10,796 nt of DNA from CBDUSL01 sp965370265 (GTDB lineage: Bacteria > Patescibacteriota > Patescibacteriia > JAXHNJ01): positions 1 to 10,796 of the forward strand of contig CBDUSL010000024.1 of the NCBI GenBank assembly GCA_965370265.1. Reading direction: 5' to 3'. This document shows, piece after piece, positions 1 through 7,024 of this stretch. Below the pieces are notes generated by a model. That model worked only from the letters and a program-made list of their open reading frames with translations, searched no databases and was not told where the DNA came from. Numbering within the stretch: the stretch's first letter is position 1; each line of letters begins with the position of its first letter. The position numbers and the translations under genes were made by a program.

Positions 1-501
1 TCTTTTGGCCAGGGTATTACCGCTACCGCTTTACAGATGCTTAATGCTTTTGGCGCGATTGCCAATAATGGTATACTTATGAAGCCATATATTGTTGATG
101 AGATTGTCAAAGCGGACGGTTTTTCGGTAAAAACAGAACCGGAGCAGATAAGACAAGTGATTGCCCCCCAGACAGCGACCACACTTTCAGCCATGCTGGT
201 TAATGTGGTGGAAAATGGCCATGGCGGCCGGGCGGGCGTAGAAGGGTATTTTGTGGCCGGTAAAACCGGAACCGCCCAAGTGCCAAAAAAAGATGGAGTC
301 GGTTATGATAATAATCATACTATCGGCACATTTGCCGGCTTTGCGCCCGCTTCTGACCCAGAATTTGTGATGTTGGTTAAGATTGACCGGCCGCGCGATG
401 TCCAATGGGCCGAGAATTCGGCGGCCCCTCTTTTCGGTGAAGTTGCCAAATTTTTACTAAATTATTTTGAGGTACCTCCCTCAAGGGATATTCAAGAATG
501 A
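1..501 (+). CDS. ftsI: Penicillin-binding protein, transpeptidase domain, C-terminal part (FtsI/PBP2 class), 5' truncated by window edge
   Basis: The reading frame is open from base 1, so the gene begins upstream; 166 residues are visible. They form the C-terminal half of a DD-transpeptidase that cross-links septal or wall peptidoglycan outside the cytoplasmic membrane. The opening SFGQGITAT followed by a run through AFGAIANNG is the conserved stretch of class B PBPs, and the third catalytic motif, KTG, lies in AGKTGTAQVP (bases 256-285). The catalytic SxxK and SxN motifs and the membrane anchor are outside the window. The stop TGA overlaps the start of the next gene in ATGA (498-501), which suggests translational coupling to the murF-type gene. 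FtsI is favoured over the elongation-specific PBP2 (MrdA) because of this neighbour. The family call is firm; the symbol is likely. Confidence 0.88.
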   Translation, partial: SFGQGITATALQMLNAFGAIANNGILMKPYIVDEIVKADGFSVKTEPEQIRQVIAPQTATTLSAMLVNVVENGHGGRAGVEGYFVAGKTGTAQVPKKDGVGYDNNHTIGTFAGFAPASDPEFVMLVKIDRPRDVQWAENSAAPLFGEVAKFLLNYFEVPPSRDIQE

Positions 502-1865
502 AAAGAATAATGATAAAAATCTTGGAGAAAAAACTTCGTTTTTTTGCTAAAAGAATTATTAAAAAATACCAGCCGGATATTATCGGGATAACCGGTTCTG
601 TCGGCAAAACATCGACTAAAGAAGCAATTTATACCGTTTTGTCCGGCAAATTTTCCTGCCGGCAAAGCTTAGGCAATTATAATAATGAAATCGGTGTCCC
701 TCTCACTATTATTGGCCATGTTTCCGGAAAAAAATCTATTTTTGGCTGGCTGGCTGTTTTTTGGCAGGCAATGCGGCTCATTGTTCTTAAGTGCGGCTAT
801 CCTAAAATATTGGTTCTTGAACTGGCCACCGATAAGCCAGGGGATATTAAATATCTGACTGACTTTATTAATCTAAAGGTGGGAATTGTTACGGCCGTAG
901 CCCCGGTCCATACTGAATTTTTCAAAACACTGGAAAATATCGCCAATGAAAAATCAATCGTTATTTCTACGTTGCCAAAAGATGGTTTTGCTCTGATTAA
1001 CGCTGACGATGAATTAGTCCTGCCGATGAAGGAAAAAACTAACGCTACTATATCTACTTATGGGCTTACAGAAGAAGCGGAAGTTAAAGCAACTGATATT
1101 AAACTAAGTTACGGTGATATTACTCCGATTGATGGTTTAAAAAGAAAAACTATTCGGGGCTTAAGTTTTAAAATTAAGTATGACGGATCTAAGGCCCCTT
1201 TTTATCTTCCGGGAGTTTTAGGTGAACATCAGGTATATACGGCCTTGGCTGCTACCGCTGTTGGTTTAGCTTACGGCCTTAATCTGATAAGTATTTCCGA
1301 CCGGCTTAAAGAATTTAAATCGCCGGCTGGAAGAATGAATTTAATTCAAGGTATTAAAAATACTTTAATTATTGATGACAGTTACAACTCTTCGCCCAAA
1401 GCTGCTTTGGCAGCATTGGAAGTTCTTGAAAAAATAAATCTTGGCGAAGATATTCCCGGTGAAATAAAGCCAGATGCGATAGAAAAATTGCCGCGGGGAG
1501 GCAAGCGGTTTTTGAAATTTGCCTGCCTGGGTGATATGGCTGAACTGGGGGAGTTTACCGAGGAAGGGCACGCTCTGGTTGGCCAGAGAGCGGTGGGCGT
1601 GGCTGATATTTTAATTACGGTAGGAGAAAAATCCAAGACTATCGCTAAAGAAGCTTTAAAACGGGGCATGCACGAAATGCAGATTTTTTCTTTTGACTAC
1701 GCGGAAGAAGCGGGCCGTTTTCTTCAGGATCGGATTCATAAAGGTGATGTTATCTTAATCAAAGGCTCCCAGGTTTCCCGCATGGAAAAAGTGGTTAAAG
1801 AGGTAATGGCTGAGCCTAGAAGGGCAGAAGAACTTTTGGTGCGTCAGGGCGAAGACTGGCAATAA
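498..1865 (+). CDS. murF: MurF-type Mur ligase (UDP-MurNAc-tripeptide--D-Ala-D-Ala ligase), lacking the usual N-terminal domain
   Basis: Cytoplasmic ATP-dependent ligase, predicted to add D-Ala-D-Ala to the UDP-MurNAc peptide, the last soluble step of peptidoglycan precursor synthesis. Visible motifs: P-loop GITGSVGKTS at residues 30-39; NNEIGVPLT (62-70), typical of MurF; APVH with H138; ENIANEK, whose K152 is at the position of the carbamoylated lysine of Mur ligases; GEHQ (242-245) opening the end of the central domain; DDSYNSSP (293-300) and GDMAELGE in the C-terminal domain. The P-loop lies only about 30 residues from the start, whereas E. coli MurF has about 100 residues before it, so the N-terminal UDP-substrate domain is absent. 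A charged insertion of roughly 30 residues precedes GDMAELGE and keeps total length near normal (455). The start is fixed by the 4-base overlap with ftsI. A related Mur ligase with another substrate is possible, but the motifs favour MurF. Confidence 0.88.
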   Translation: MKRIMIKILEKKLRFFAKRIIKKYQPDIIGITGSVGKTSTKEAIYTVLSGKFSCRQSLGNYNNEIGVPLTIIGHVSGKKSIFGWLAVFWQAMRLIVLKCGYPKILVLELATDKPGDIKYLTDFINLKVGIVTAVAPVHTEFFKTLENIANEKSIVISTLPKDGFALINADDELVLPMKEKTNATISTYGLTEEAEVKATDIKLSYGDITPIDGLKRKTIRGLSFKIKYDGSKAPFYLPGVLGEHQVYTALAATAVGLAYGLNLISISDRLKEFKSPAGRMNLIQGIKNTLIIDDSYNSSPKAALAALEVLEKINLGEDIPGEIKPDAIEKLPRGGKRFLKFACLGDMAELGEFTEEGHALVGQRAVGVADILITVGEKSKTIAKEALKRGMHEMQIFSFDYAEEAGRFLQDRIHKGDVILIKGSQVSRMEKVVKEVMAEPRRAEELLVRQGEDWQ

Positions 1866-1887
1866 AAATACAATAACAGAAATTAAT

Positions 1888-1907
1888 CCTTTTTTAAGGC
1901 TTTTTTT
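1888..1907 (+). terminator. Weak candidate terminator after murF
   Basis: A short stem, CCTT paired with AAGG around a TTTT loop (1888-1899), is followed one base later by seven T residues (1901-1907). Its place, just after the murF stop and just before a new promoter, fits a terminator. The four-base stem is weak and could be coincidental in this T-rich stretch. Confidence 0.3.
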
Positions 1908-1908
1908 A

Positions 1909-1937
1909 TTGACAAAATAAAAAATAAGTGCTTAAGT
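1909..1937 (+). promoter_or_regulatory. Promoter for the histidine kinase gene
   Basis: A perfect -35 TTGACA (1909-1914) is followed by exactly 17 bases and then TTAAGT (1932-1937), a poor -10 with three of six consensus bases. Transcription would begin near 1944, leaving a leader of about 33 bases. The purine-rich AAGGAAG at 1965-1971, five bases before the ATG, serves as the ribosome-binding site. The -35 is convincing; the exact -10 is not. Confidence 0.5.
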
Positions 1938-1976
1938 AGGGAGAAGCTCTTTTACAAAAAACGAAAGGAAGAAGAA

Positions 1977-3629
1977 ATGAAACTGGAAGAAAGACCGGTT
2001 ATTGACGGAATTATGGGAGTATTTGTGAAATTTCTCCAAATGGCTTTGCCGGAAATCGGTATAAGCGCCATTAGTCTCCGGGTTTATGATAGCGAGTATG
2101 ATAACCTTATTCTTTTTGGTCAGACAGGATTTAAGTATCCTGAAGAAAGACGGCCGGTAGTTCCTGTTAAAGGAACGATAGCCGGAAGACTTTACCAAGA
2201 AGGAGAAAAAAGGTATATCACTATTGGAGAAGGAAAATACTTTACGTCGCAAGATCTCACTCTGGCCGAAAAGGAAAAACATGTTTCACTTTTGGCCGGT
2301 TCCTTAACCTATCTCGGGCGGGGAATTGGCACCGTTCAGGCTTATACTCAGAAGAACTACCAGGAATGCCAGACGGAAAAACTTGATATGGTAATGGGAC
2401 ATCTCATGGAAATCTCTTCACGCTTTGTCCGCTCATACTTGGAAGATGAGTTTTTACTTGAAGTCCAGGAAGAATTGACTGGGACAAATCCCCGAGGCGG
2501 ATTTTCTCACATGGCTAGAGTAATCAGTGAACTTTTTGACACTACAGGCGTGGTAATCTATTATCGTTCAGACGATGACCACGTTAAACTCATCGCTGGT
2601 TTTAGTGAGAAGGAAATTCCTTCACATGGCATTGGTCAGGAATTTAAAATCTCTAAAAACGGGGAATTTAACCTGGAGTACCTTGAAGAGGTAATCAGCA
2701 AACGGAAAACAATGATTTTTCAGGGACATGACGAGAAACTAAATTCAATTCATGCGATCATGCATTTTCAGAAAACTCAGTCCATTATGGTCGCTCCAAT
2801 CGTCGTGGAAGATTATGTCCAGGGGTTTATTGTCGTCAATCAGAGTGACAGCCGGCCTGGTTTTACACCCGAAGAAGTCACCCTTATTGAGAGGATTGCC
2901 CTTAAAGCTTCCCAGGCCTTGAGTATGATCAGGCTCCAAAAACATCTTTCTGCCTGTCAGGCTTCCAATGTTACTTCAGATGTTGTTGCGGAGATAAGAC
3001 ATACTCTGCGCAATGCTATTGTTCCTATTTATAATTATGCCGAACAGTTAGCCGCTGACGAGAGTTTGTCAGAAGAGGCTAAAAGGAAGGCAGACATTGT
3101 TGTCGAGGAGGCCAATAAGCTCAACGAACAGCTGGAGATTATTGAAAATCTTTACACCGACGAAGAAAGGATAGAAAAGAATTATTTTAATCTTCCTGGA
3201 TTCCTCGAACAGATGATAGGGAGTTGGCAGAACAGGGCCCACGGATACGGTTGTGAGATAAACCTTACTATCCATCAGAAAGAAAGGAATATTTACGGCA
3301 ATCAGACTATTCTCATCAGAGCTCTTGAAAACTTGATTATCAATGCGCTCGAAGCGATGAATACAGGGCAAACCCTGGAAATTGATTTTAAGATTTCTCG
3401 TAAAGGTAACTCGGTTATCACTCTTAAAAATCCAGGAGAAATAAATCATCAGGATGTTTTACCCAAAATATTTAATCCCAGGTTTACAACCAAAGAAGAA
3501 GGCAATGGGCTGGGCTTGCCGATTGCCAAAAAAGATATTGCTCTTCACGGAGGAGAACTTTCCTGCGAAGTAAGCGAAGGCTTTACTATTTTCAGAATAG
3601 TTCTTCCTAAACAGAGAAGGGAAAATTAA
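1977..3629 (+). CDS. Soluble sensor histidine kinase with two N-terminal GAF-like domains
   Basis: A 550-residue protein with no signal peptide or membrane helix, so a cytoplasmic sensor. Residues about 1-155 and 160-325 look like two GAF domains: mixed strand/helix units, the second with IMVAPIVVEDYVQGFIVVNQ, the usual GAF closing strands, ending in a helix into the kinase. The dimerisation helix holds the phospho-acceptor, EIRHTLRN with H342. The ATPase domain has an N-box (ENLIINALEAM, N452 and N456), an F-box-like FNPRFTTK, and a G2 box GNGLGLP (509-515). The G1 box is unusual: KNPGEI (N485) replaces the normal DxGxG, so the adenine-contacting Asp is Asn. No response regulator is adjacent, so its partner is unknown. 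The SD is AAGGAAG (1965-1971). It has its own promoter and a strong terminator, so it is a single-gene unit. The kinase call is firm, the GAF calls probable. Confidence 0.85.
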   Translation: MKLEERPVIDGIMGVFVKFLQMALPEIGISAISLRVYDSEYDNLILFGQTGFKYPEERRPVVPVKGTIAGRLYQEGEKRYITIGEGKYFTSQDLTLAEKEKHVSLLAGSLTYLGRGIGTVQAYTQKNYQECQTEKLDMVMGHLMEISSRFVRSYLEDEFLLEVQEELTGTNPRGGFSHMARVISELFDTTGVVIYYRSDDDHVKLIAGFSEKEIPSHGIGQEFKISKNGEFNLEYLEEVISKRKTMIFQGHDEKLNSIHAIMHFQKTQSIMVAPIVVEDYVQGFIVVNQSDSRPGFTPEEVTLIERIALKASQALSMIRLQKHLSACQASNVTSDVVAEIRHTLRNAIVPIYNYAEQLAADESLSEEAKRKADIVVEEANKLNEQLEIIENLYTDEERIEKNYFNLPGFLEQMIGSWQNRAHGYGCEINLTIHQKERNIYGNQTILIRALENLIINALEAMNTGQTLEIDFKISRKGNSVITLKNPGEINHQDVLPKIFNPRFTTKEEGNGLGLPIAKKDIALHGGELSCEVSEGFTIFRIVLPKQRREN

Positions 3630-3638
3630 GCGCTCTTT

Positions 3639-3670
3639 ACCGCCCTTAGTAAGATGAGGGCGGTTTTTTA
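3639..3670 (+). terminator. Rho-independent terminator after the histidine kinase gene
   Basis: A perfect 8-base stem ACCGCCCT (3639-3646) pairs with AGGGCGGT (3657-3664) around a 10-base loop. A run of six T residues (3664-3669) follows. It lies 10 bases after the kinase stop and directly before the next promoter, so it separates the two transcription units. Confidence 0.9.
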
Positions 3671-3671
3671 T

Positions 3672-3700
3672 TTGACATTATTATTTCTTAAGGGCATAAT
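3672..3700 (+). promoter_or_regulatory. Strong sigma-70-type promoter for the four-gene run
   Basis: The -35 TTGACA (3672-3677) is perfect. A 17-base spacer leads to CATAAT (3695-3700), which matches five of six -10 bases. Transcription should begin near 3707, only 16 bases before the first ATG (3723) or 28 before the second (3735). This is the best -35/-10 pair on the plus strand. Confidence 0.75.
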
Positions 3701-3707
3701 AATATAA

Positions 3708-3735
3708 GCCGTCTTAGTAATTATGCGCCGTCTTA
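3708..3735 (+). repeat. Direct repeat GCCGTCTTA at the transcription start, possible operator
   Basis: The nine bases GCCGTCTTA occur at 3708-3716 and again at 3727-3735, offset by 19 bases, close to two helical turns. The first copy begins at the predicted transcription start. A DNA-binding domain of the ribbon-helix-helix type is encoded second in the same gene run, and such proteins usually bind paired repeats near their own promoter. The link is inference. The second copy falls in the coding region if translation begins at 3723, so chance repetition is possible. Confidence 0.35.
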
Positions 3736-4739
3736 TGTCTAAGAGAAAAAAAATATTACTGATTTTCTGCGGAGGAACCACTTTGTTTCCGGACAAGGTG
3801 GCGGTTCGTTCTGTCCATAAAAAGTCAGATATTATTCCCTGGATGAAAAATGTATCCGAGATTAAGATGATGGCGGAAGTGGATACTTGCTTCATTTTCG
3901 GCGGCGAAGCTTCGGACGTCGGGGCAGGGCAATGGAGCGCTCTGGCCGAAACAATTAAAAAAAATTACGCTAAGTATGACGGCTTTGTTATCACCCATGG
4001 GATAGAAACTCTTCCTTATACCGCGGCCATGCTTTCTTTTATGCTTCAGAATCTTGGCAAGCCGGTTATTCTTACCGGTTCTCCCATCCCTTCAAAAGAA
4101 GAAGCCTCCGCCGAAATTCTCCAGTCTATTTTTAAAAACTTCAGGGGTCTTGGAGTCAAGGCAAATTTAATTAATGCCACTCAAGTAGCCATTTCCGATA
4201 TCGCCGGAGTTTTGGTAATTTTTGGCAGCCGAATAATCTCCGGCACAAAAGCGGAAGGGCTTTCTTTATATTCCGATGATAAGGAAAAAGAAAAGTATAA
4301 AGTGATTGGTAAAATTGATTTTGGACTTACTCTTTATGATGTAAAAGCAAAAAGAAATAATAAAAAACCGTTTATTAAAGAATCGGTTGATCCTAAAGTT
4401 TCTATTTTTGACTTTCATCCGGGCATGGATACTTCTCTTTTAAAAAATATCCTGGAAAAGGATGTCCACGGTCTTATTATCAAAACCCAGTCCACCAGTT
4501 TTTTTCCGGAAGCGGTTTATGCCATGCTTAAAAAAGCCCTCAAAAATAAAATCCCCATTGTTATTTACTCAACTGGAGGATTTAAGCGGGTTAAAGAGGG
4601 GGATTTTATTTATGTAGAAAATATGAATTTAATTACCACGGTAGTTAAATTGATGTGGATTTTAGGCCAAACTAAGTCTATGAAGACAGTTAAAAAAATG
4701 ATGGCTACAGACTACACCGGGGAGATTAATAACGTTTAA
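3723..4739 (+). CDS. Asparaginase/glutaminase-fold protein with substituted active-site residues
   Basis: The 338-residue length, the N-terminal CGGTT (residues 16-20), the DGFVITHG segment (86-93) and the order of conserved blocks place it in the bacterial-type L-asparaginase family, which normally hydrolyses Asn to Asp and ammonia. The N-terminal nucleophile position is kept (T19 in GGT). Other active-site positions differ: the family HGTDT is HGIET (I94, E95), the substrate-binding Ser-Ser-Asp segment reads EASD (A63, S64, D65), and the catalytic Lys of NGKI appears as R170 in FGSRI. Ordinary asparaginase activity is therefore doubtful; a changed substrate or a binding role is possible. 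No signal peptide is present, so it is cytoplasmic. Neither ATG (3723 or 3735) has an SD; the second gives MSKRKKILLIF, a natural family start, and could be the real one. It is first in a four-gene run, four bases before the next gene. Confidence 0.75.
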   Translation: MRRLMSKRKKILLIFCGGTTLFPDKVAVRSVHKKSDIIPWMKNVSEIKMMAEVDTCFIFGGEASDVGAGQWSALAETIKKNYAKYDGFVITHGIETLPYTAAMLSFMLQNLGKPVILTGSPIPSKEEASAEILQSIFKNFRGLGVKANLINATQVAISDIAGVLVIFGSRIISGTKAEGLSLYSDDKEKEKYKVIGKIDFGLTLYDVKAKRNNKKPFIKESVDPKVSIFDFHPGMDTSLLKNILEKDVHGLIIKTQSTSFFPEAVYAMLKKALKNKIPIVIYSTGGFKRVKEGDFIYVENMNLITTVVKLMWILGQTKSMKTVKKMMATDYTGEINNV

Positions 4740-4743
4740 AGAT

Positions 4744-5337
4744 ATGAAGGTATACTTTTTTGGCAAGAAAACAGAAAAAAAGAAAATTAAAGATAATTAT
4801 GATTTGATTATTAAGACTTTGCGCACGGCCGAAGCGGACCTTTATACTAATTTAAAAGAGAGGTCCTTGCCGGATGATCTGGCCGAGGTAAGGGACGCAG
4901 GTGGACTGGTTCTTGATGAAATGGATGCTTTTATAATAGAGGGCACCGAAAAATCCTCTGAAATCGGATATCTTCTGGCCATGGCTATTTCTCAAAAAAA
5001 ACCTACTCTTTATCTTTATGAAAAAGGTTCAAGCTCACAGGATATTTTAAAATATCTTTCCTCAAAGAACATTCCCCAAACTATGCAGGTTAATAACTAC
5101 TCTAAGAAAGATCTGGAGAAACAGGTAATAAATTTTTTAAAGACGATCAAGGGGAAAAAAATCAAGGAAGTGCCCCGGATTAAGTTTACTCTTCGCATTA
5201 CTCCTTCTATAGAACAATATTTATATTACAAAACTCATAACACTAAAAAATCAAAAGCGGACTTTCTGCGCGAATATGTAGAAAAGATGATGGAGATGGA
5301 TGAGGATTTTCAGAAGTTTTTGAGGAAGGGGGAGTAG
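4744..5337 (+). CDS. Nucleoside 2-deoxyribosyltransferase-like domain fused to a ribbon-helix-helix domain
   Basis: A 197-residue soluble protein with two parts. Residues 1 to about 95 resemble the nucleoside 2-deoxyribosyltransferase/DNMP-hydrolase Rossmann-like fold: an N-terminal strand KVYFFG, a central MDAFIIEG (60-67), then SSEIGYLLAMAISQKKPTL, in which E73 falls where deoxyribosyltransferases have their nucleophilic Glu (ELGYAL). A charged linker (about 110-142) leads to IKFTLRITPSIEQ (146-158) and KSKADFLREYVEKMM (169-183), a strand followed by two helices as in ribbon-helix-helix DNA-binding domains. A DNA-binding protein that senses a nucleoside-like ligand is inferred, not shown. 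It begins four bases after the asparaginase-like gene with no clear SD, so it is probably translated by coupling. Domain calls rest on pattern recognition. Confidence 0.6.
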   Translation: MKVYFFGKKTEKKKIKDNYDLIIKTLRTAEADLYTNLKERSLPDDLAEVRDAGGLVLDEMDAFIIEGTEKSSEIGYLLAMAISQKKPTLYLYEKGSSSQDILKYLSSKNIPQTMQVNNYSKKDLEKQVINFLKTIKGKKIKEVPRIKFTLRITPSIEQYLYYKTHNTKKSKADFLREYVEKMMEMDEDFQKFLRKGE

Positions 5338-5374
5338 GTCGAGATATTGTGATGATATTTAAAGAATAATAAAT

Positions 5375-5848
5375 ATGAATAGTATGAGTCCAGAGGATTT
5401 GAAAAATCTAGTCAAAGAAATTGTTGCTCAGGCAAATAGTTTTAAAAATACTCTCGTCAAAGAAAACGTACCAGTAAACTACGCCTGCATTTTTTCTCAA
5501 AGTGAGGAAGAATTTAAGATGTTACTTGAGGCTACTTTGCAGTTAGGAGGAAAAGTCGTGATAAAAACACAGGCAGGGCCAGTGTTTCAAATTGATCCTT
5601 TGTTAACTATCGCTGGAAATTTACAATTGCTCAAAATTCGCAAACCTGATCCAAAGAGGCCTGAACGCGGAGACGCCGATTTTACTCTCCAAAATTATGA
5701 TCAGTTTAAAAAAGAGAATCTTTCTAGGCCGGACCTTAATCTTATTAAAAGAGATAATTTTGAAATGATTGAAGCGATAAGCCCCGATTATAATGTTCTT
5801 GTGTATTTTTCAAACCCTCCTTTAGATAGGCAGCTTGGCCTTGAGTAA
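5375..5848 (+). CDS. Unrecognised soluble protein, 157 residues
   Basis: I do not recognise a family. The protein has no signal peptide or membrane helix. It begins with an acidic/amphipathic helix (MSPEDLKNLVKEIV), followed by alternating short strands and helices. The middle is rich in motif-like, probably functional residues: KTQAGPVFQI (65-74), then a basic RKPDPKRPERGDADF segment (about 89-103), and near the end VYFSNPPLDRQLG. The RPERGDADF and FSNPP stretches look like conserved active or binding sites, but no reaction can be assigned. The gene lies 37 bases after the deoxyribosyltransferase-like gene and 12 before the FAD reductase. ATGs at 5375 and 5384 are both possible; only a weak AAAGA precedes the first. 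The open frame and its composition support a real gene. Confidence 0.65.
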   Translation: MNSMSPEDLKNLVKEIVAQANSFKNTLVKENVPVNYACIFSQSEEEFKMLLEATLQLGGKVVIKTQAGPVFQIDPLLTIAGNLQLLKIRKPDPKRPERGDADFTLQNYDQFKKENLSRPDLNLIKRDNFEMIEAISPDYNVLVYFSNPPLDRQLGLE

Positions 5849-5860
5849 ATAATTTATAAT

Positions 5861-6925
5861 ATGGCAAATAATTTTACTGGAGCAATTATTGAAGAAAGTC
5901 CTGAAAATTTTGATGTAATAATTATTGGCGCTGGTCCTGCTGGTTTAAAATGTGCAGAAACTTTGGGGAATTCAAATAAAAAAGTTTTAGTTCTTGAAAA
6001 AAATTCTGAAATTGGTCCTAAAGTTTGTGCAGGGGGATTAACCGGAAAAGACATTGAATATCTAAATTTACCCTATAATTTAATTGATTTTCAATATAAT
6101 AGAATAAGGTTGCACGTTAATAATACTTTTTCGATAATTAAGCATAAAAATTATTTTACTCATACAATCGATAGAAAAAACTTAGGTCAATGGCAACTTA
6201 AGAAATTAAAACAATACAAAAATATTGACATTCGGACAAACTCTAGAGTTTCAAAAATCGAAAAAAACTGCATTATTGTTAATGATAAAAAAATATCATA
6301 TAAAATTTTAGTTGGAGCTGATGGTTCAACGTCTATTGTAAAAAGATATCTTAAAATTAAATCTAAGCATATTGTTATTGCATTTCAATATATTGTCCCA
6401 ACAAATAAATATAAAGAATTTGAGTTTTTTTTCGATTCAAAATTATTTTCTGCATGGTATGCTTGGATTTTTCCTCATAAAAATTATGTTTCAATAGGAT
6501 GTGGATGTAATCCAAAAATTCTTTCTTCCAAGAAATTAACAAATAACTTTCAAATATGGCTTGATAAAAACAAAATAGATATTTCAAAAGGAAAGCATGA
6601 AGCATTTATGCTCAATTTTGATTATCAAGGATATCAATTTGAAAATGTATTTTTAATTGGAGATGCCGGAGGATTTGCTTCTGGATTAAGTGGGGAAGGG
6701 ATATATCAAGCCCTGGTTTCTGGTGAAGAAGTGGGGAAAATCATTATTAATCCAAGTTACAAATCGAAGAAGATAAGGGATTTACTTAAAATCAAGGAAA
6801 AGCATAATCAGTTGATGAGTTTTTTGATTAAATGCGGTAAATTTAGAACAATTATATTTTATATTGGAATGCTGTTATTAAAGATTCCATGTTTTAGAAA
6901 AAAAGCAATAGATTTTTTAGCTTAA
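5861..6925 (+). CDS. FAD-dependent oxidoreductase, geranylgeranyl reductase family
   Basis: A 354-residue flavoprotein. Evidence: FAD-binding GAGPAG (23-28) with strand-end Glu E46 in VLVLEKN; KVCAGGL (54-60), the cysteine/glycine segment typical of geranylgeranyl reductases; GADGS (152-156); and the second FAD motif IGDAGGFASGLSGEGIYQAL, with D268. In this family the enzymes saturate isoprenoid double bonds (archaeal membrane lipids, chlorophyll or quinone side chains); the substrate here is unknown. A hydrophobic C-terminal stretch (TIIFYIGMLLLKIPCF) may touch the membrane. The composition is unlike the neighbours: 13 of 60 bases are G or C at 6361-6420 against 29 of 60 at 4021-4080, and lysine, asparagine and isoleucine codons dominate, which suggests transfer. 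There is no SD; TATAAT abuts the start codon. The family call is firm, the function open. Confidence 0.82.
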   Translation: MANNFTGAIIEESPENFDVIIIGAGPAGLKCAETLGNSNKKVLVLEKNSEIGPKVCAGGLTGKDIEYLNLPYNLIDFQYNRIRLHVNNTFSIIKHKNYFTHTIDRKNLGQWQLKKLKQYKNIDIRTNSRVSKIEKNCIIVNDKKISYKILVGADGSTSIVKRYLKIKSKHIVIAFQYIVPTNKYKEFEFFFDSKLFSAWYAWIFPHKNYVSIGCGCNPKILSSKKLTNNFQIWLDKNKIDISKGKHEAFMLNFDYQGYQFENVFLIGDAGGFASGLSGEGIYQALVSGEEVGKIIINPSYKSKKIRDLLKIKEKHNQLMSFLIKCGKFRTIIFYIGMLLLKIPCFRKKAIDFLA

Positions 6926-6963
6926 ACTTTATCTAAAACAGTTACGGAATAATTATTATTATT

Positions 6964-6992
6964 AAAAAAAGCCGCTACTTAATTCACGGCTT
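6964..6992 (-). terminator. Rho-independent terminator for the minus-strand gene
   Basis: Read on the minus strand, AAGCCG (6992-6987) pairs with CGGCTT (6974-6969) around a 12-base loop and runs into seven T residues (6970-6964). It lies 32 bases after the stop of the minus-strand gene. On the plus strand the hairpin has no T-run, so it probably does not end the reductase transcript efficiently. Confidence 0.7.
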
Positions 6993-7024
6993 ATGTAAGG
7001 ACAACTCTATTCGATGAAGTTTTT

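Noticed and set aside
498..501. Possible recoding of TGA as Gly or Trp, as in some CPR lineages
   Set aside because: TGA ends ftsI precisely at the murF start, and no gene here needs TGA as a sense codon.
5320..5348. TTGAGG and GATATT as a promoter before the unrecognised 157-residue gene
   Set aside because: Both elements match only four of six consensus bases in an AT-rich spacer; cotranscription with the upstream genes is simpler.
5855..5860. Perfect TATAAT directly before the reductase ATG
   Set aside because: Transcription from it would begin inside the coding region, no -35 is at a suitable distance, and the region is very AT-rich, so it is probably coincidental.
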